Shown in pieces: positions 33,590 to 41,126 of a DNA stretch of 47,326 nt (position 1 is the first letter of the stretch; every line of letters begins with the position of its first letter). The notes below the pieces were generated by a model. The model saw only the letters and a list, made by a program, of their open reading frames with translations. It did no database searches and had not been told where the DNA came from. Source of the DNA: Spirochaetaceae bacterium (GTDB lineage Bacteria > Spirochaetota > Spirochaetia > Treponematales > Breznakiellaceae); assembly GCA_031281945.1 (NCBI GenBank), contig JAITER010000079.1, forward strand, positions 1 to 47,326, in the 5' to 3' direction. A program made the translations under genes and the position numbers.

Positions 33590-33628
33590 AATTCGGCTTT
33601 AATATATCACGTATATTAAGGCCGAATT
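33590..33628 (+). terminator. Strong hairpin downstream of the xylanase gene
   Basis: A 17-base stem (33590-33606 with 33612-33628) with one G-T wobble and a 5-base loop TCACG, 26 bases after the stop. No T-run follows, so it may act as a 3' stabiliser as well as a stop. Confidence 0.55.
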
Positions 33629-33703
33629 TAGCCGTCAAAACAAAAAGCGCGTATTAAATCGCGTAAAACATTAAATTCCGCCAACCGGAATCAATTACAA
33701 AAA

Positions 33704-33735
33704 GCGGCGTTTATTGACGCCGCCGCGCTTTTTTT
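33704..33735 (+). terminator. Terminator before fabH
   Basis: GCGGCG (33704-33709) and CGCCGC (33718-33723) form a stem, extended by flanking A and T runs, and the sequence ends in a run of seven T. Confidence 0.6.
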
Positions 33736-33742
33736 AATAAAC

Positions 33743-33781
33743 TTATTCCTTAGTTTATGTTAATTATTATTTAAGGAATAA
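33743..33781 (+). promoter_or_regulatory. Inverted repeat covering the fabH ribosome binding site
   Basis: TTATTCCTTA (33743-33752) is the exact complement of TAAGGAATAA (33772-33781); the right arm contains AAGGA, the fabH Shine-Dalgarno site. In RNA the pairing would hide it; in DNA it could be an operator. Which applies cannot be told from sequence. Confidence 0.45.
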
Positions 33782-33783
33782 AA

Positions 33784-34809
33784 ATGGCTTTTGAAATTGT
33801 AGCTACCGGGCGCGCTTTACCAAAAAACAGAATTACAAACGATGAACTTTCCGCAACGGTTGACACCAACGATGAATGGATACGATCCCACACCGGAATA
33901 GGTTCGCGTTATATAGCCGGGGAAGACGTCGCTACAAGCGATTTAGCCGCGCTTGCGGCTAAAAGAGCGCTTGCGGCTTTAGCGAAAAAAACCGGCGAGC
34001 CGGAAAACTCTATTGCGGAAAGCATAGACGTAATAATCGTTTCCACTTCTTCCGGAGACTATGTAGGCGGCGTCCCGCCGACATCCTGCGTAGTTCAGAA
34101 TAAAATAGGGGCGAAAAACGCCGCGGCTTTTGATATGGCGGTTTGTTGCACCGGCTTTATTTACGGCCTGGAGATAGCGTCCGGCCTTTTGTCGACCGGC
34201 TCCCGCAAAAGAATATTGCTTATTTGCGCCGAACTTCTTTCCCGGATTACAGACTGGAGCGACCGCGGCACCTGTGTGCTTTTTGGAGACGGGGCTGCGG
34301 CGGTGATTATAGAAAAGACCCAGGCGCCTTTAACCGGGGACGGGAAGCGCGGGATTTTGCGTTGCTTGCTCGGCGCGGACGGCGGCGGGGCGGAAAGCCT
34401 TATTGTAAGGCGCGGCGGTTCCAAAAACCCTTATCGTAAAAACGAAGTTGTAGACAAACCGCCGCACATAGAGATGGACGGGCGGGCCGTGTACAATTTC
34501 GCGGTTAAAACCATAACTGACGTTATAAGCAAACTTCTTGAGCAAGAAGGCGTGGGGATTTCAGATTTAGCCGTCATCATACCGCATCAAGCCAACGTCC
34601 GCATCGTGGAGGCGGCCAGAAAACGACTGGGCGCGCCGGAGGGTGTGTTTTACACGAACATGGAGGAGTACGCCAACACTTCGGCGGCTTCCATTCCCAT
34701 AGCTCTGGACGAACTGAACGAGGCGGGGCGGCTTAAAAAAGGCGATTTGATTATGGTGGTGGGTTTTGGCGGCGGGCTTACATTCGGCGGAGCGTTAATC
34801 GTATGGTAG
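33784..34809 (+). CDS. fabH: 3-oxoacyl-ACP synthase III
   Basis: A 341-residue condensing enzyme that starts fatty-acid synthesis by joining an acyl-CoA to malonyl-ACP. The Cys-His-Asn triad is readable as Cys122 in AVCCTGF, His268 in IPHQAN and Asn298 in YANTSAAS. VDTNDEWIRSHTGIGSR and the C-terminal GFGGGLTFG fit FabH. AAGGA precedes ATG 33784 inside an inverted repeat. The last codons overlap the fabD start by seven bases, so the two are cotranscribed and coupled. Confidence 0.94.
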   Translation: MAFEIVATGRALPKNRITNDELSATVDTNDEWIRSHTGIGSRYIAGEDVATSDLAALAAKRALAALAKKTGEPENSIAESIDVIIVSTSSGDYVGGVPPTSCVVQNKIGAKNAAAFDMAVCCTGFIYGLEIASGLLSTGSRKRILLICAELLSRITDWSDRGTCVLFGDGAAAVIIEKTQAPLTGDGKRGILRCLLGADGGGAESLIVRRGGSKNPYRKNEVVDKPPHIEMDGRAVYNFAVKTITDVISKLLEQEGVGISDLAVIIPHQANVRIVEAARKRLGAPEGVFYTNMEEYANTSAASIPIALDELNEAGRLKKGDLIMVVGFGGGLTFGGALIVW

Positions 34810-35744
34810 AGAATTTTAAAAAACCGGCGTTTTTATTTCCAGGCCAGGGGGCGCAGTATTCCGGCATGGCCCTGGATTTTTACGAGGCGAGCTCAGGCGT
34901 AAAAGATCTTTTTTCCATCGCCGGAGAAATTTGCGGTATGAACATGAAGAAACTCCTGTCCGAAGACGGCGAGGTTCTTAAAAAGACGGAAACCGCCCAG
35001 ATTGCGGTTACTCTGGCGAATCTTTCAGCGGCGGCGTTTTTAGCGGAGCGCGGGGTGCGGTGCGCGGCGGCGGCCGGGCACAGCCTTGGCGAATACGCGG
35101 CGTTGCGCGAAGCCGGCGTTATTTCTGTAGAGGACTGTTTCGCGCTGGTAAGGGAGCGCGGAGCGGCTATGGGGGCCGCCTCCGGGATTCCGGACGGGGC
35201 CGGCATGGCGGCCGTTTTGGGTTTGCCGCCTGATAAAGTGCGCGAACTTGTCTTGCTTTGGACGCAAGAAGGGCTGTCCGGCCTTTTCGCCGCAAACTAC
35301 AATTCTCCCGGCCAAACGGTGGTTTCAGGCGTCGCGGAGGCTTTAAAAGAAGCCGAATCGCGTTTTAAAGAAGCCGGCGCCAAACGTTTCGTCCCGCTTA
35401 AAGTTTCAGGCCCATTTCACAGCCCGCTTCTAGCCGGCGCGGCGGAGGTTTTTTCGCGGTTTCTGGAAACCGTCCATTTTAACGAACCCAAAACGCCCGT
35501 GTTTTCCAATGTAACGGGAAAGCGAATACAGACGGCAGCGGAGGCCAAAAAATTGTGCGTTTTACAGATTACAAGCCCCGTTCAATGGACTTTATGTTGC
35601 GCGGGCGTCGCCTCTTGCGGCGTAGACGGCGCTTATGAGACAGGCCCCGGCAGAACTTTGCGCGGCCTTTGGGCGGACGCCGGCATGAGCGTCCCGTGCC
35701 GGCCCGCCGGAAAAGTTTCCGATTACGATGCGGATTTTAAATAA
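34803..35744 (+). CDS. fabD: Malonyl-CoA:ACP transacylase
   Basis: A 313-residue enzyme loading malonyl groups on acyl carrier protein for fatty-acid elongation. It shows FLFPGQGAQYSGMA near the N-terminus, the nucleophile Ser94 in AAAGHSLGEYAAL, and VSGPFHSPLL with the catalytic His. Length is normal. It starts within the end of fabH. No acpP, fabG or fabF follows, so the rest of the pathway is elsewhere. Confidence 0.94.
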   Translation: MVENFKKPAFLFPGQGAQYSGMALDFYEASSGVKDLFSIAGEICGMNMKKLLSEDGEVLKKTETAQIAVTLANLSAAAFLAERGVRCAAAAGHSLGEYAALREAGVISVEDCFALVRERGAAMGAASGIPDGAGMAAVLGLPPDKVRELVLLWTQEGLSGLFAANYNSPGQTVVSGVAEALKEAESRFKEAGAKRFVPLKVSGPFHSPLLAGAAEVFSRFLETVHFNEPKTPVFSNVTGKRIQTAAEAKKLCVLQITSPVQWTLCCAGVASCGVDGAYETGPGRTLRGLWADAGMSVPCRPAGKVSDYDADFK

Positions 35745-35839
35745 ACCCGATTATATTTCGCGTCTAAATATGGGGAAACGCCGTTTTATATTCACGCCGT
35801 CGCGCAGGTAAAGACGGGCGGTTCGCTCTCTATTAAATC

Positions 35840-35868
35840 TTGAGCTTTTTTTAAAAAACCTGTAAAAT
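35840..35868 (+). promoter_or_regulatory. Promoter of the polysaccharide-export pair
   Basis: TTGAGC (35840-35845), a 17-base spacer and TAAAAT (35863-35868) preceded by TG. Transcription would begin near 35875, only about seven bases before the ATG at 35882, so the message would have almost no leader; no Shine-Dalgarno site is present. Confidence 0.65.
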
Positions 35869-35881
35869 ATTTCATCATATT

Positions 35882-36880
35882 ATGCAAGAATTTCAAGAAA
35901 ACATCACGGAAGATAAAGAATTCACTTTAATAGATCTGATAGCTATAATCTGGCGGCGCCGGATTATGATAACTTTGATAGTTTCAACCGCTATAATAGG
36001 CGTTCTAACTCTTTCAATAGTTTCGCTTAAATTGCCGGAAGACAAAACGCCTATAGCCAATGTTTACACGCCAGCCGCCCTGCTAATAATAAACAGCGAC
36101 TCTTCATCCGGCATTCCAAGTTCTTTAAACAGCATAGCGTCCATGGCCGGAATTAGTTTGTCGGCCAACAAAGGAACCAACGTTGAATTCGCGGCGTTTC
36201 TACTGGGGACGAATTCTTTTTTAGACGAAATTATAAAAGAATTTGATTTAATAGCGCGTTTTAAGCTGGAAGAACAAGAAACAAAGCTTACCGCAGCCCG
36301 CGGTATAGTTAAAAGCAAACTGGCTTCTTCTTACGATAAAGAAGCCGGGGTGTTTACGATTGCGTTTACCGATAAAGATAAATTTTTCGCTACGGACGTA
36401 GTAAATTTTGCGGTTGAGCTTTTACAGCAAAGATTCGAAGCTTTGGGCATGGATAAGAACAAGCGTGAAAAAGAGAATCTTGAAATCAACATGGCCAACG
36501 CGCTGGAAGAAATCAAAAATTTACAGATGCGGGCTCAAGCGCAGGTGAATTCTTCCAGAATGATAAGTTTCGCCTCGATAGACAACACTCGCATGGAGAT
36601 GGAGTTAAAAGCCCAGCGCGAGGTTTATTCACAGTTAAAGGTTCAGTATGAGTTGTTAAAGGTGACTATAGCAAGCGAAAAGCCGGTTTTTCAAATAATT
36701 GAAACGGCTTCCGTTCCAGAAGTAAAATCAGGCCCAAGCAGGGGTTTAATGTGTATAATAGTTACAATAACCGCAGTTTTGGCTTCTCTACTTATTACTT
36801 TCGCCCTTCATTTTATTGAATCCGTAAGAAAAGATCCTAAAGCAATACAAAAATTAAGAGGGGCGCATGAAAAAAAATAA
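35882..36880 (+). CDS. Wzz-type polysaccharide chain-length/copolymerase protein
   Basis: A 332-residue inner-membrane protein of the polysaccharide copolymerase family. TM1 (about 27-50, ITLIVSTAIIGVLTLSIVS) and TM2 (about 290-315) enclose a large periplasmic part with a long coiled-coil helix (about 185-265). The typical Wzz start FTLIDLIAIIWRRRIMI and the C-terminal Pro/Gly segment ETASVPEVKSGPSRGL just before TM2 are present. There is no cytoplasmic tyrosine-kinase domain. It sets chain length or gates export of a surface polymer. The next gene, an export protein, begins inside its last codons. Confidence 0.85.
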   Translation: MQEFQENITEDKEFTLIDLIAIIWRRRIMITLIVSTAIIGVLTLSIVSLKLPEDKTPIANVYTPAALLIINSDSSSGIPSSLNSIASMAGISLSANKGTNVEFAAFLLGTNSFLDEIIKEFDLIARFKLEEQETKLTAARGIVKSKLASSYDKEAGVFTIAFTDKDKFFATDVVNFAVELLQQRFEALGMDKNKREKENLEINMANALEEIKNLQMRAQAQVNSSRMISFASIDNTRMEMELKAQREVYSQLKVQYELLKVTIASEKPVFQIIETASVPEVKSGPSRGLMCIIVTITAVLASLLITFALHFIESVRKDPKAIQKLRGAHEKK

Positions 36881-38168
36881 AATCATTTCAACATCCTACA
36901 GTTTGATTTTTTTAAATTTAATCTGGGCGTGTTTTGTTTTTTTTTACGCCCCGGCTCAAAACGCGGTTGCGCAGGATTTAGCCGCCGCCCTTTCCGCGCC
37001 GGATTATCCTGTAACCGCCGGCGACACTTACGCTTTGGTGTACGGCAGTTCCACAGACTCCGAAACAAAAGCCGTGGAATTGCCAATTATTGTAGACCAC
37101 AGCTACAGGATAAGGGTTTCCAATCTAGGCTACGCAAACGCCGCCGGTAAAACATACCAGCAATTAAAACGCCAGGTGGAGGCCATTGTTCTGGAAAATC
37201 ACCCGTTTGTTTCCGTTCAGTTTATTATGAGACAGCCCGCCGCGTTTAACGTGTATATAAAAGGAGAAGTGAAAGCGGCTTCCTCAATACGCGCCTGGGC
37301 TTTAACCCGCGTTTCGGATGTGCTTGCGTATTCCGGACAGGCTGTTTTACTGGAACAAAGCCTTGCGGAAAACCAACTGGTTACTTCTGGCAGATCTCAA
37401 AACAGCATACTTACAGAATACGCTTCCATGCGGGATGTTAAAGTGGTTTCATCCAACGGCTCCCAAAAAACATACGATTTATTTAAAGCGGTACGCGAGG
37501 GGGATCTTTCGCAAAACCCTTATGTGCGTCCCGGCGATGTAATTATAGTTTCCAAGGTTTCAAGGCGCGTAAGCGTTTCAGGCGCCGTAAACCGGCCTGG
37601 TTCGTACCAACTTTTAAAAAACGAAAATTTGAAAACTTTAATAGACTTCTACGCGGACGGGTTTACGCCTTTGGCGGATAAAACTCAAATTTCAATTTTA
37701 AGATATACATCGGCGGGCCGGTTGAAATCCGAAGAGATAAAACTAACTGAAAATGATTTTGAAAACGACTTCAAACTTTTAGATTACGATTATATAACGA
37801 TAAAGCCAATCACGAATATGTATCCGGTGGCTTTTATAGACCCCACAAAATCGTATTATATAACAGTAGCCGGCGCGGTTAGAGCTCCAAGCCGGTATCC
37901 ATTTACGCCGGACAGAACCTGGGAATACTACATAGCTTTAGCCGGCGGATTTATTAAAGGTCAAAACGCTTTCAACAGCGTTACATTAAAAGACCTGGAC
38001 GGCAACAAACTTAAAAAATCAAGCATCATAAGACCGGAAACGGTTATTACGGCAAATACAAACGACTTTTTATACTACTTCAATCAGTACGCGCCTGTTA
38101 TAGCCACCGTTATATCTATAACAATGTCTTATATTTCATTGCAAACCACATTAAAGGCGTTAAGATAG
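36867..38168 (+). CDS. SLBB-domain polysaccharide export protein (Wza-like)
   Basis: A 433-residue exported protein. A signal-like hydrophobic N-terminus (about 10-35) is followed by a polysaccharide-export domain (YPVTAGDTYALVYG...YRIRVSNLGYANAAGKTYQQL) and then at least two SLBB-like beta-grasp units (VSVSGAVNRPGSYQL at about 230, ITVAGAVRAPSRYPF at about 332). Such proteins form the outer-membrane exit for capsule or O-antigen-like polymers. A C-terminal hydrophobic segment (PVIATVISITMSYISL) could be the pore helix. It overlaps the Wzz-like gene by 14 bases. The sugar genes from 41 kb are a likely but unproved partner set. Confidence 0.85.
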   Translation: MKKNKIISTSYSLIFLNLIWACFVFFYAPAQNAVAQDLAAALSAPDYPVTAGDTYALVYGSSTDSETKAVELPIIVDHSYRIRVSNLGYANAAGKTYQQLKRQVEAIVLENHPFVSVQFIMRQPAAFNVYIKGEVKAASSIRAWALTRVSDVLAYSGQAVLLEQSLAENQLVTSGRSQNSILTEYASMRDVKVVSSNGSQKTYDLFKAVREGDLSQNPYVRPGDVIIVSKVSRRVSVSGAVNRPGSYQLLKNENLKTLIDFYADGFTPLADKTQISILRYTSAGRLKSEEIKLTENDFENDFKLLDYDYITIKPITNMYPVAFIDPTKSYYITVAGAVRAPSRYPFTPDRTWEYYIALAGGFIKGQNAFNSVTLKDLDGNKLKKSSIIRPETVITANTNDFLYYFNQYAPVIATVISITMSYISLQTTLKALR

Positions 38169-38189
38169 ATAAACTCCGCCGGAATATAA

Positions 38190-39291
38190 TTATTGTAAAG
38201 TTTGCATTTTAAGAAACGCTTCTATAAATACGTCTATGCCGCCGTCCATAACCGCTTGAATGTTGCCGGTTTCCACTTTTGTCCGGGCGTCTTTTACAAG
38301 CGTGTAAGGCTGAAAAACATAATTTCTTATCTGATTGCTCCACGATATATCTTTTTTTTCGGCGGCGAATTTTTCTTTTTCTTTTTCTTGTTCTTGCTTG
38401 TAATGTTCGTACAGGCGGGCTTTAAGCATACTCATGGCGAGCGCGCGATTCATTGTTTGACTGCGCTCGCTTTGGCAAGCCGCGACTATGCCTGTGGGAA
38501 TGTGTGTGAAACGCACGGCGCTATCTGTTTTATTAACGTGCTGGCCTCCCGCGCCGCTTGAACGGTATGTGTCCACACGCAAATCATCCGGTTTTATTTC
38601 AACTTCGATTGAATCGTCCAAGACCGGAAAAGCGTAAACCGAGGCGAAGCTTGTGTGACGGCGCGAGTTGGCGTCAAACGGGGATATGCGAACCAAGCGG
38701 TGTACGCCGGTTTCGCATTTCAACCGCCCATAAGCGTAAGGGCCGTTTACGCGGATGGTTGCGGATTTTAAACCGCCTTCCGCTTCTAAAAAATCAACGC
38801 TTTCCACGCTAAAGCCATGTTTCTCCGACCAGCGCAGGTACATACGGTAAAGCATTCCGGCCCAGTCGTTAGCCTCCGTGCCGCCCGCCCCTGAATGTAT
38901 GGTAAGAAAACAGGAGTTGGCGTCGATTTCGTCCGGCATAAGTTCAATAATGTATTGTTTTTCGTAGGCGGTTTTAATTTCGGAAAGTTTTTGTTCAATT
39001 TCCGCGGCTTCGCTTTCTTCTCCGGCTTCCAGAGCCAGTTCCAGGTGGGCGCTTAAATCTTCACATTCATTAGACAGAGAAACCCACGGTTCAACTCTGA
39101 GCTTTAGTTTTTTTAATTCGCCGAGGGTTTTTTCAGCTTCTTTCGCGTCATTCCAAAAGCCGTCTTTAAGACATTCGGCTTCCAGGGCGGATATTTTTTT
39201 TGCGAGACCCGCCTCGTCAAAGACGCCTCCTTATAACAGATATTGTTTCTTCCATTTCTTTTATTGGAATATAAAGTTCTTGCAACAGCAT
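38190..39291 (-). CDS. prfB: Peptide chain release factor 2 with programmed +1 frameshift
   Basis: Release factor 2 ends translation at UGA and UAA. The gene is split over two frames: ATG 39291 (GGAG upstream) gives 24 codons ending CTT followed by an in-frame TGA (39217-39219), preceded by AGGAGG at 39226-39231. Skipping T39219 resumes at GAC (39218) and runs to 38190, giving 366 residues, the normal RF2 length. This is the classical autoregulatory site: low RF2 favours the +1 shift. The anticodon-like SPF tripeptide (RISPFDANSRR) and the catalytic GGQ (SSGAGGQHVNKT) are present. Reading only the ATG at 38939 would miss the N-terminal domain. Confidence 0.96.
39216..39231 (-). promoter_or_regulatory. 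RF2 programmed frameshift site
   Basis: On the minus strand AGG AGG CGT CTT TGA C: an internal Shine-Dalgarno-like AGGAGG three bases before the CTT-TGA slip site, matching the conserved RF2 recoding signal. Confidence 0.95.
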
Positions 39292-39352
39292 TTATTTCTC
39301 CGTAAAGCCCGCAGCTTCTGTTTTACAGCGCCGCGGGCGGGTTGGCTAAGTT

Positions 39353-40087
39353 TTATTCATCAAAATCGTCGGGTATTTCAACTGTATGATATACGTTTTG
39401 CACATCATCGTTTTCTTCAAGTTTTTCAACCAAGCGCAGAAGCTTCGCCACAGCCTCTTTTGGCAGGCTTACAGGCGCTTCAGGTATCATGCTTATTTCG
39501 GCGCTTGTGGTTTCAAAACCTTTTTCTTCCAGGGCTTTAGCCACCGATTCAAAGTCGGCGGGGTCGGAACTCACCTCTATAACGCCTGAACTTTCCAAGA
39601 CGTCTTCCGCGCCGCCTTCTATCGCGGCTTCCATAACGGCGTCTTCGGTGTATTTCTCGCCATCCAGCGTAATTATGCCTTTGCGGGTGAGAAGGCGCGT
39701 TACAGAACCGGCTTTAGCAAGTTCGGCTCCAGCTCTGGTGAGTATGTTGCGAATGTCCGCAGCGGCGCGGTTGCGGTTGTCTGTAAGTGCTTCTATAAGA
39801 AGCGCGGCTTCACCCAAACGGGCTTCGTAAGTGAGTTCTTCGTAGGTTTGCCCTTCTAATTCCCCAGAACCTTTTTTGATGGCCCTGTCGATGTTATCTT
39901 TGGGCATATTCGCCCCGCGCGCCTTTATAATGGCCGTTCTAAGCCGGGGGTTTCCTTCCGGATCGCCGCCGCCCATGCGCGCCGCTATAGAAATTTCTTT
40001 AATTAATTTAGTAAACGCCTGACCGCGGGCCGCGTCCGCCGCTCCTTTAGCGCGTTTAATTTTCGCCCATTTACTGTGTCCAGACAT
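39353..40087 (-). CDS. yebC: YebC/PmpR family DNA-binding / translation-associated protein
   Basis: A 244-residue protein of the YebC family. The N-terminal MSGHSKWAKIKRAKGAADAA and the block ARMGGGDPEGNPRLRTAI...ARGANMPKDNIDRAIKKG are nearly invariant across bacteria. Members were first described as transcription regulators and more recently as helping ribosomes through difficult sequences. AGGAG precedes the ATG. It is on the same strand as prfB, which follows 61 bases downstream, so two translation-related genes may share a transcript. Confidence 0.95.
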   Translation of the reverse strand: MSGHSKWAKIKRAKGAADAARGQAFTKLIKEISIAARMGGGDPEGNPRLRTAIIKARGANMPKDNIDRAIKKGSGELEGQTYEELTYEARLGEAALLIEALTDNRNRAAADIRNILTRAGAELAKAGSVTRLLTRKGIITLDGEKYTEDAVMEAAIEGGAEDVLESSGVIEVSSDPADFESVAKALEEKGFETTSAEISMIPEAPVSLPKEAVAKLLRLVEKLEENDDVQNVYHTVEIPDDFDE

Positions 40088-40918
40088 AACAACTCCTAAA
40101 AATCTAACGATTAACGCGGGGGCTTTGTTAAAACGCCGCGCCGCTTGATGTAAGAGTATACGTTAAAGGCGGGAAAAAAATAAGGGCTGTGAGCGGTTTT
40201 TACAAAAAGCGCGAATCAGGCCAAAACACGCCCGTTTTATTGCTTTAGCTCAGGCGGCGGCGAAATAAAACAATCAAATATTTACGCTAATTCTTGACGG
40301 TTCCTTAGCTCCGTTATTTGTAAACAAAGACGTTTACGCCTTGCAAATTTAGAGCCGCCCTTTACAGTTTTTTAGTTTACGGTGTATTTGTAAGGAAATC
40401 TTACCGCCGCGCCGCCGCAACTGACGCGGCTGCGCCCCTGGATTGGGCGTAACTTGCCGTTATGGACGGGGCGCGGGTTGAATATAAGGGAAAACGCGCA
40501 AAAAATCAATGCGTTGTAGCGAAACCGGCTTATGGGGGGGGGGGGGGGTAAACGCTTTAGATTGCGTTTTTAAAATCTTGCTCCTTGTAGATAAGTGCAT
40601 AAGGTATAAAGAAATATGGTGTGTTTTGTAAGATTGTCATGTGCGGCGCGGGATTTCTTCCATTTAAAAATACATTTTTACGTCATTTTACGCAACAAAA
40701 ACTTTAGGGATGTTGACGAGGCGGACAGGGCTTTGGAACGCGGCTTGCGCTTATGGCGCCTGGCGGCCCCTCGCCTTAAGAGCGCAAGCTATTTTTGAGA
40801 ATTGGTCTGCTAAAGCGGCCAAATTATGGCGAAAATACGCCCGGATCTCAATAATAAGAACGCTGGTGAAAAACGGCCTGAGCCAAGCGGTTGGGAGGGA
40901 GGCTTTAATTCAAAACAA
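40088..40918. other. Gene-free interval upstream of the glycan cluster
   Basis: About 830 bases with no supported gene. Frames at 40616-40798 and 40710-40922 have no ribosome binding site and no family resemblance. The interval holds the yebC promoter region, a G15 run (40534-40548) and alternating AT-rich and GC-rich stretches. The right end leads into a near-consensus promoter at 40919. Confidence 0.6.
40534..40548 (+). repeat. Homopolymer run of 15 G
   Basis: Fifteen G directly after AT, so an ATG abuts it, but no ribosome binding site precedes it and the frame closes after about 12 codons. It lies 371 bases upstream of the promoter at 40919. Confidence 0.9.
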
Positions 40919-40947
40919 TTGACTAGCGCGTTAAGAATCCATATAAT
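40919..40947 (+). promoter_or_regulatory. Strong promoter of the surface-glycan cluster
   Basis: TTGACT (40919-40924), a 17-base spacer and a perfect TATAAT (40942-40947). Transcription would start near 40954, just before AAAGGAG (40956-40961), which serves the leader ORF starting at TTG 40968. Confidence 0.85.
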
Positions 40948-40967
40948 CTCACGCAAAGGAGAAGATT

Positions 40968-41126
40968 TTGACTAAAGACTTACTAGGAAAACATTTAGCT
41001 GTAAGCAAACACACTCCCCCCCCCCCCCCGCCGCAAGAATTTAATTTTAGTTTTTATAAGTCCGTTTTACAAAAAACAAACGGTTCCGCGCCGTTTCCAG
41101 TTTATTTAACGGCGGCGGCTTCATGA
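40968..41126 (+). CDS. 52-codon leader ORF carrying a C14 run, coupled to the dehydrogenase gene
   Basis: A short reading frame with TTG start six bases after AAGGAG and immediately behind a near-consensus promoter. It reads MTKDLLGKHLAVSKHT, then a proline run from 14 C (41016-41029), then QEFNFSFYKSVLQ and so on to TGA 41124-41126. That stop overlaps the dehydrogenase ATG (41123-41125) as ATGA. The peptide matches no family I know. With one C more or fewer the frame would stop at 41042 or 41107 (present numbering), well short of the next start, and the dehydrogenase has no ribosome binding site of its own. I infer a phase-variable translational-coupling switch; the sequence shows the arrangement, not its operation. 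Confidence 0.65.
   Translation: MTKDLLGKHLAVSKHTPPPPPPQEFNFSFYKSVLQKTNGSAPFPVYLTAAAS
41016..41029 (+). repeat. Homopolymer run of 14 C inside the leader ORF
   Basis: Fourteen C in frame (proline codons) 16 codons into the leader ORF. A change of one unit alters where the leader terminates relative to the dehydrogenase start. Confidence 0.92.

Noticed and set aside
40616-40922. Two overlapping frames (60 and 70 residues) before the glycan promoter
   Set aside because: No ribosome binding sites, no recognisable motifs, and the second ends within the -35 hexamer at 40919.
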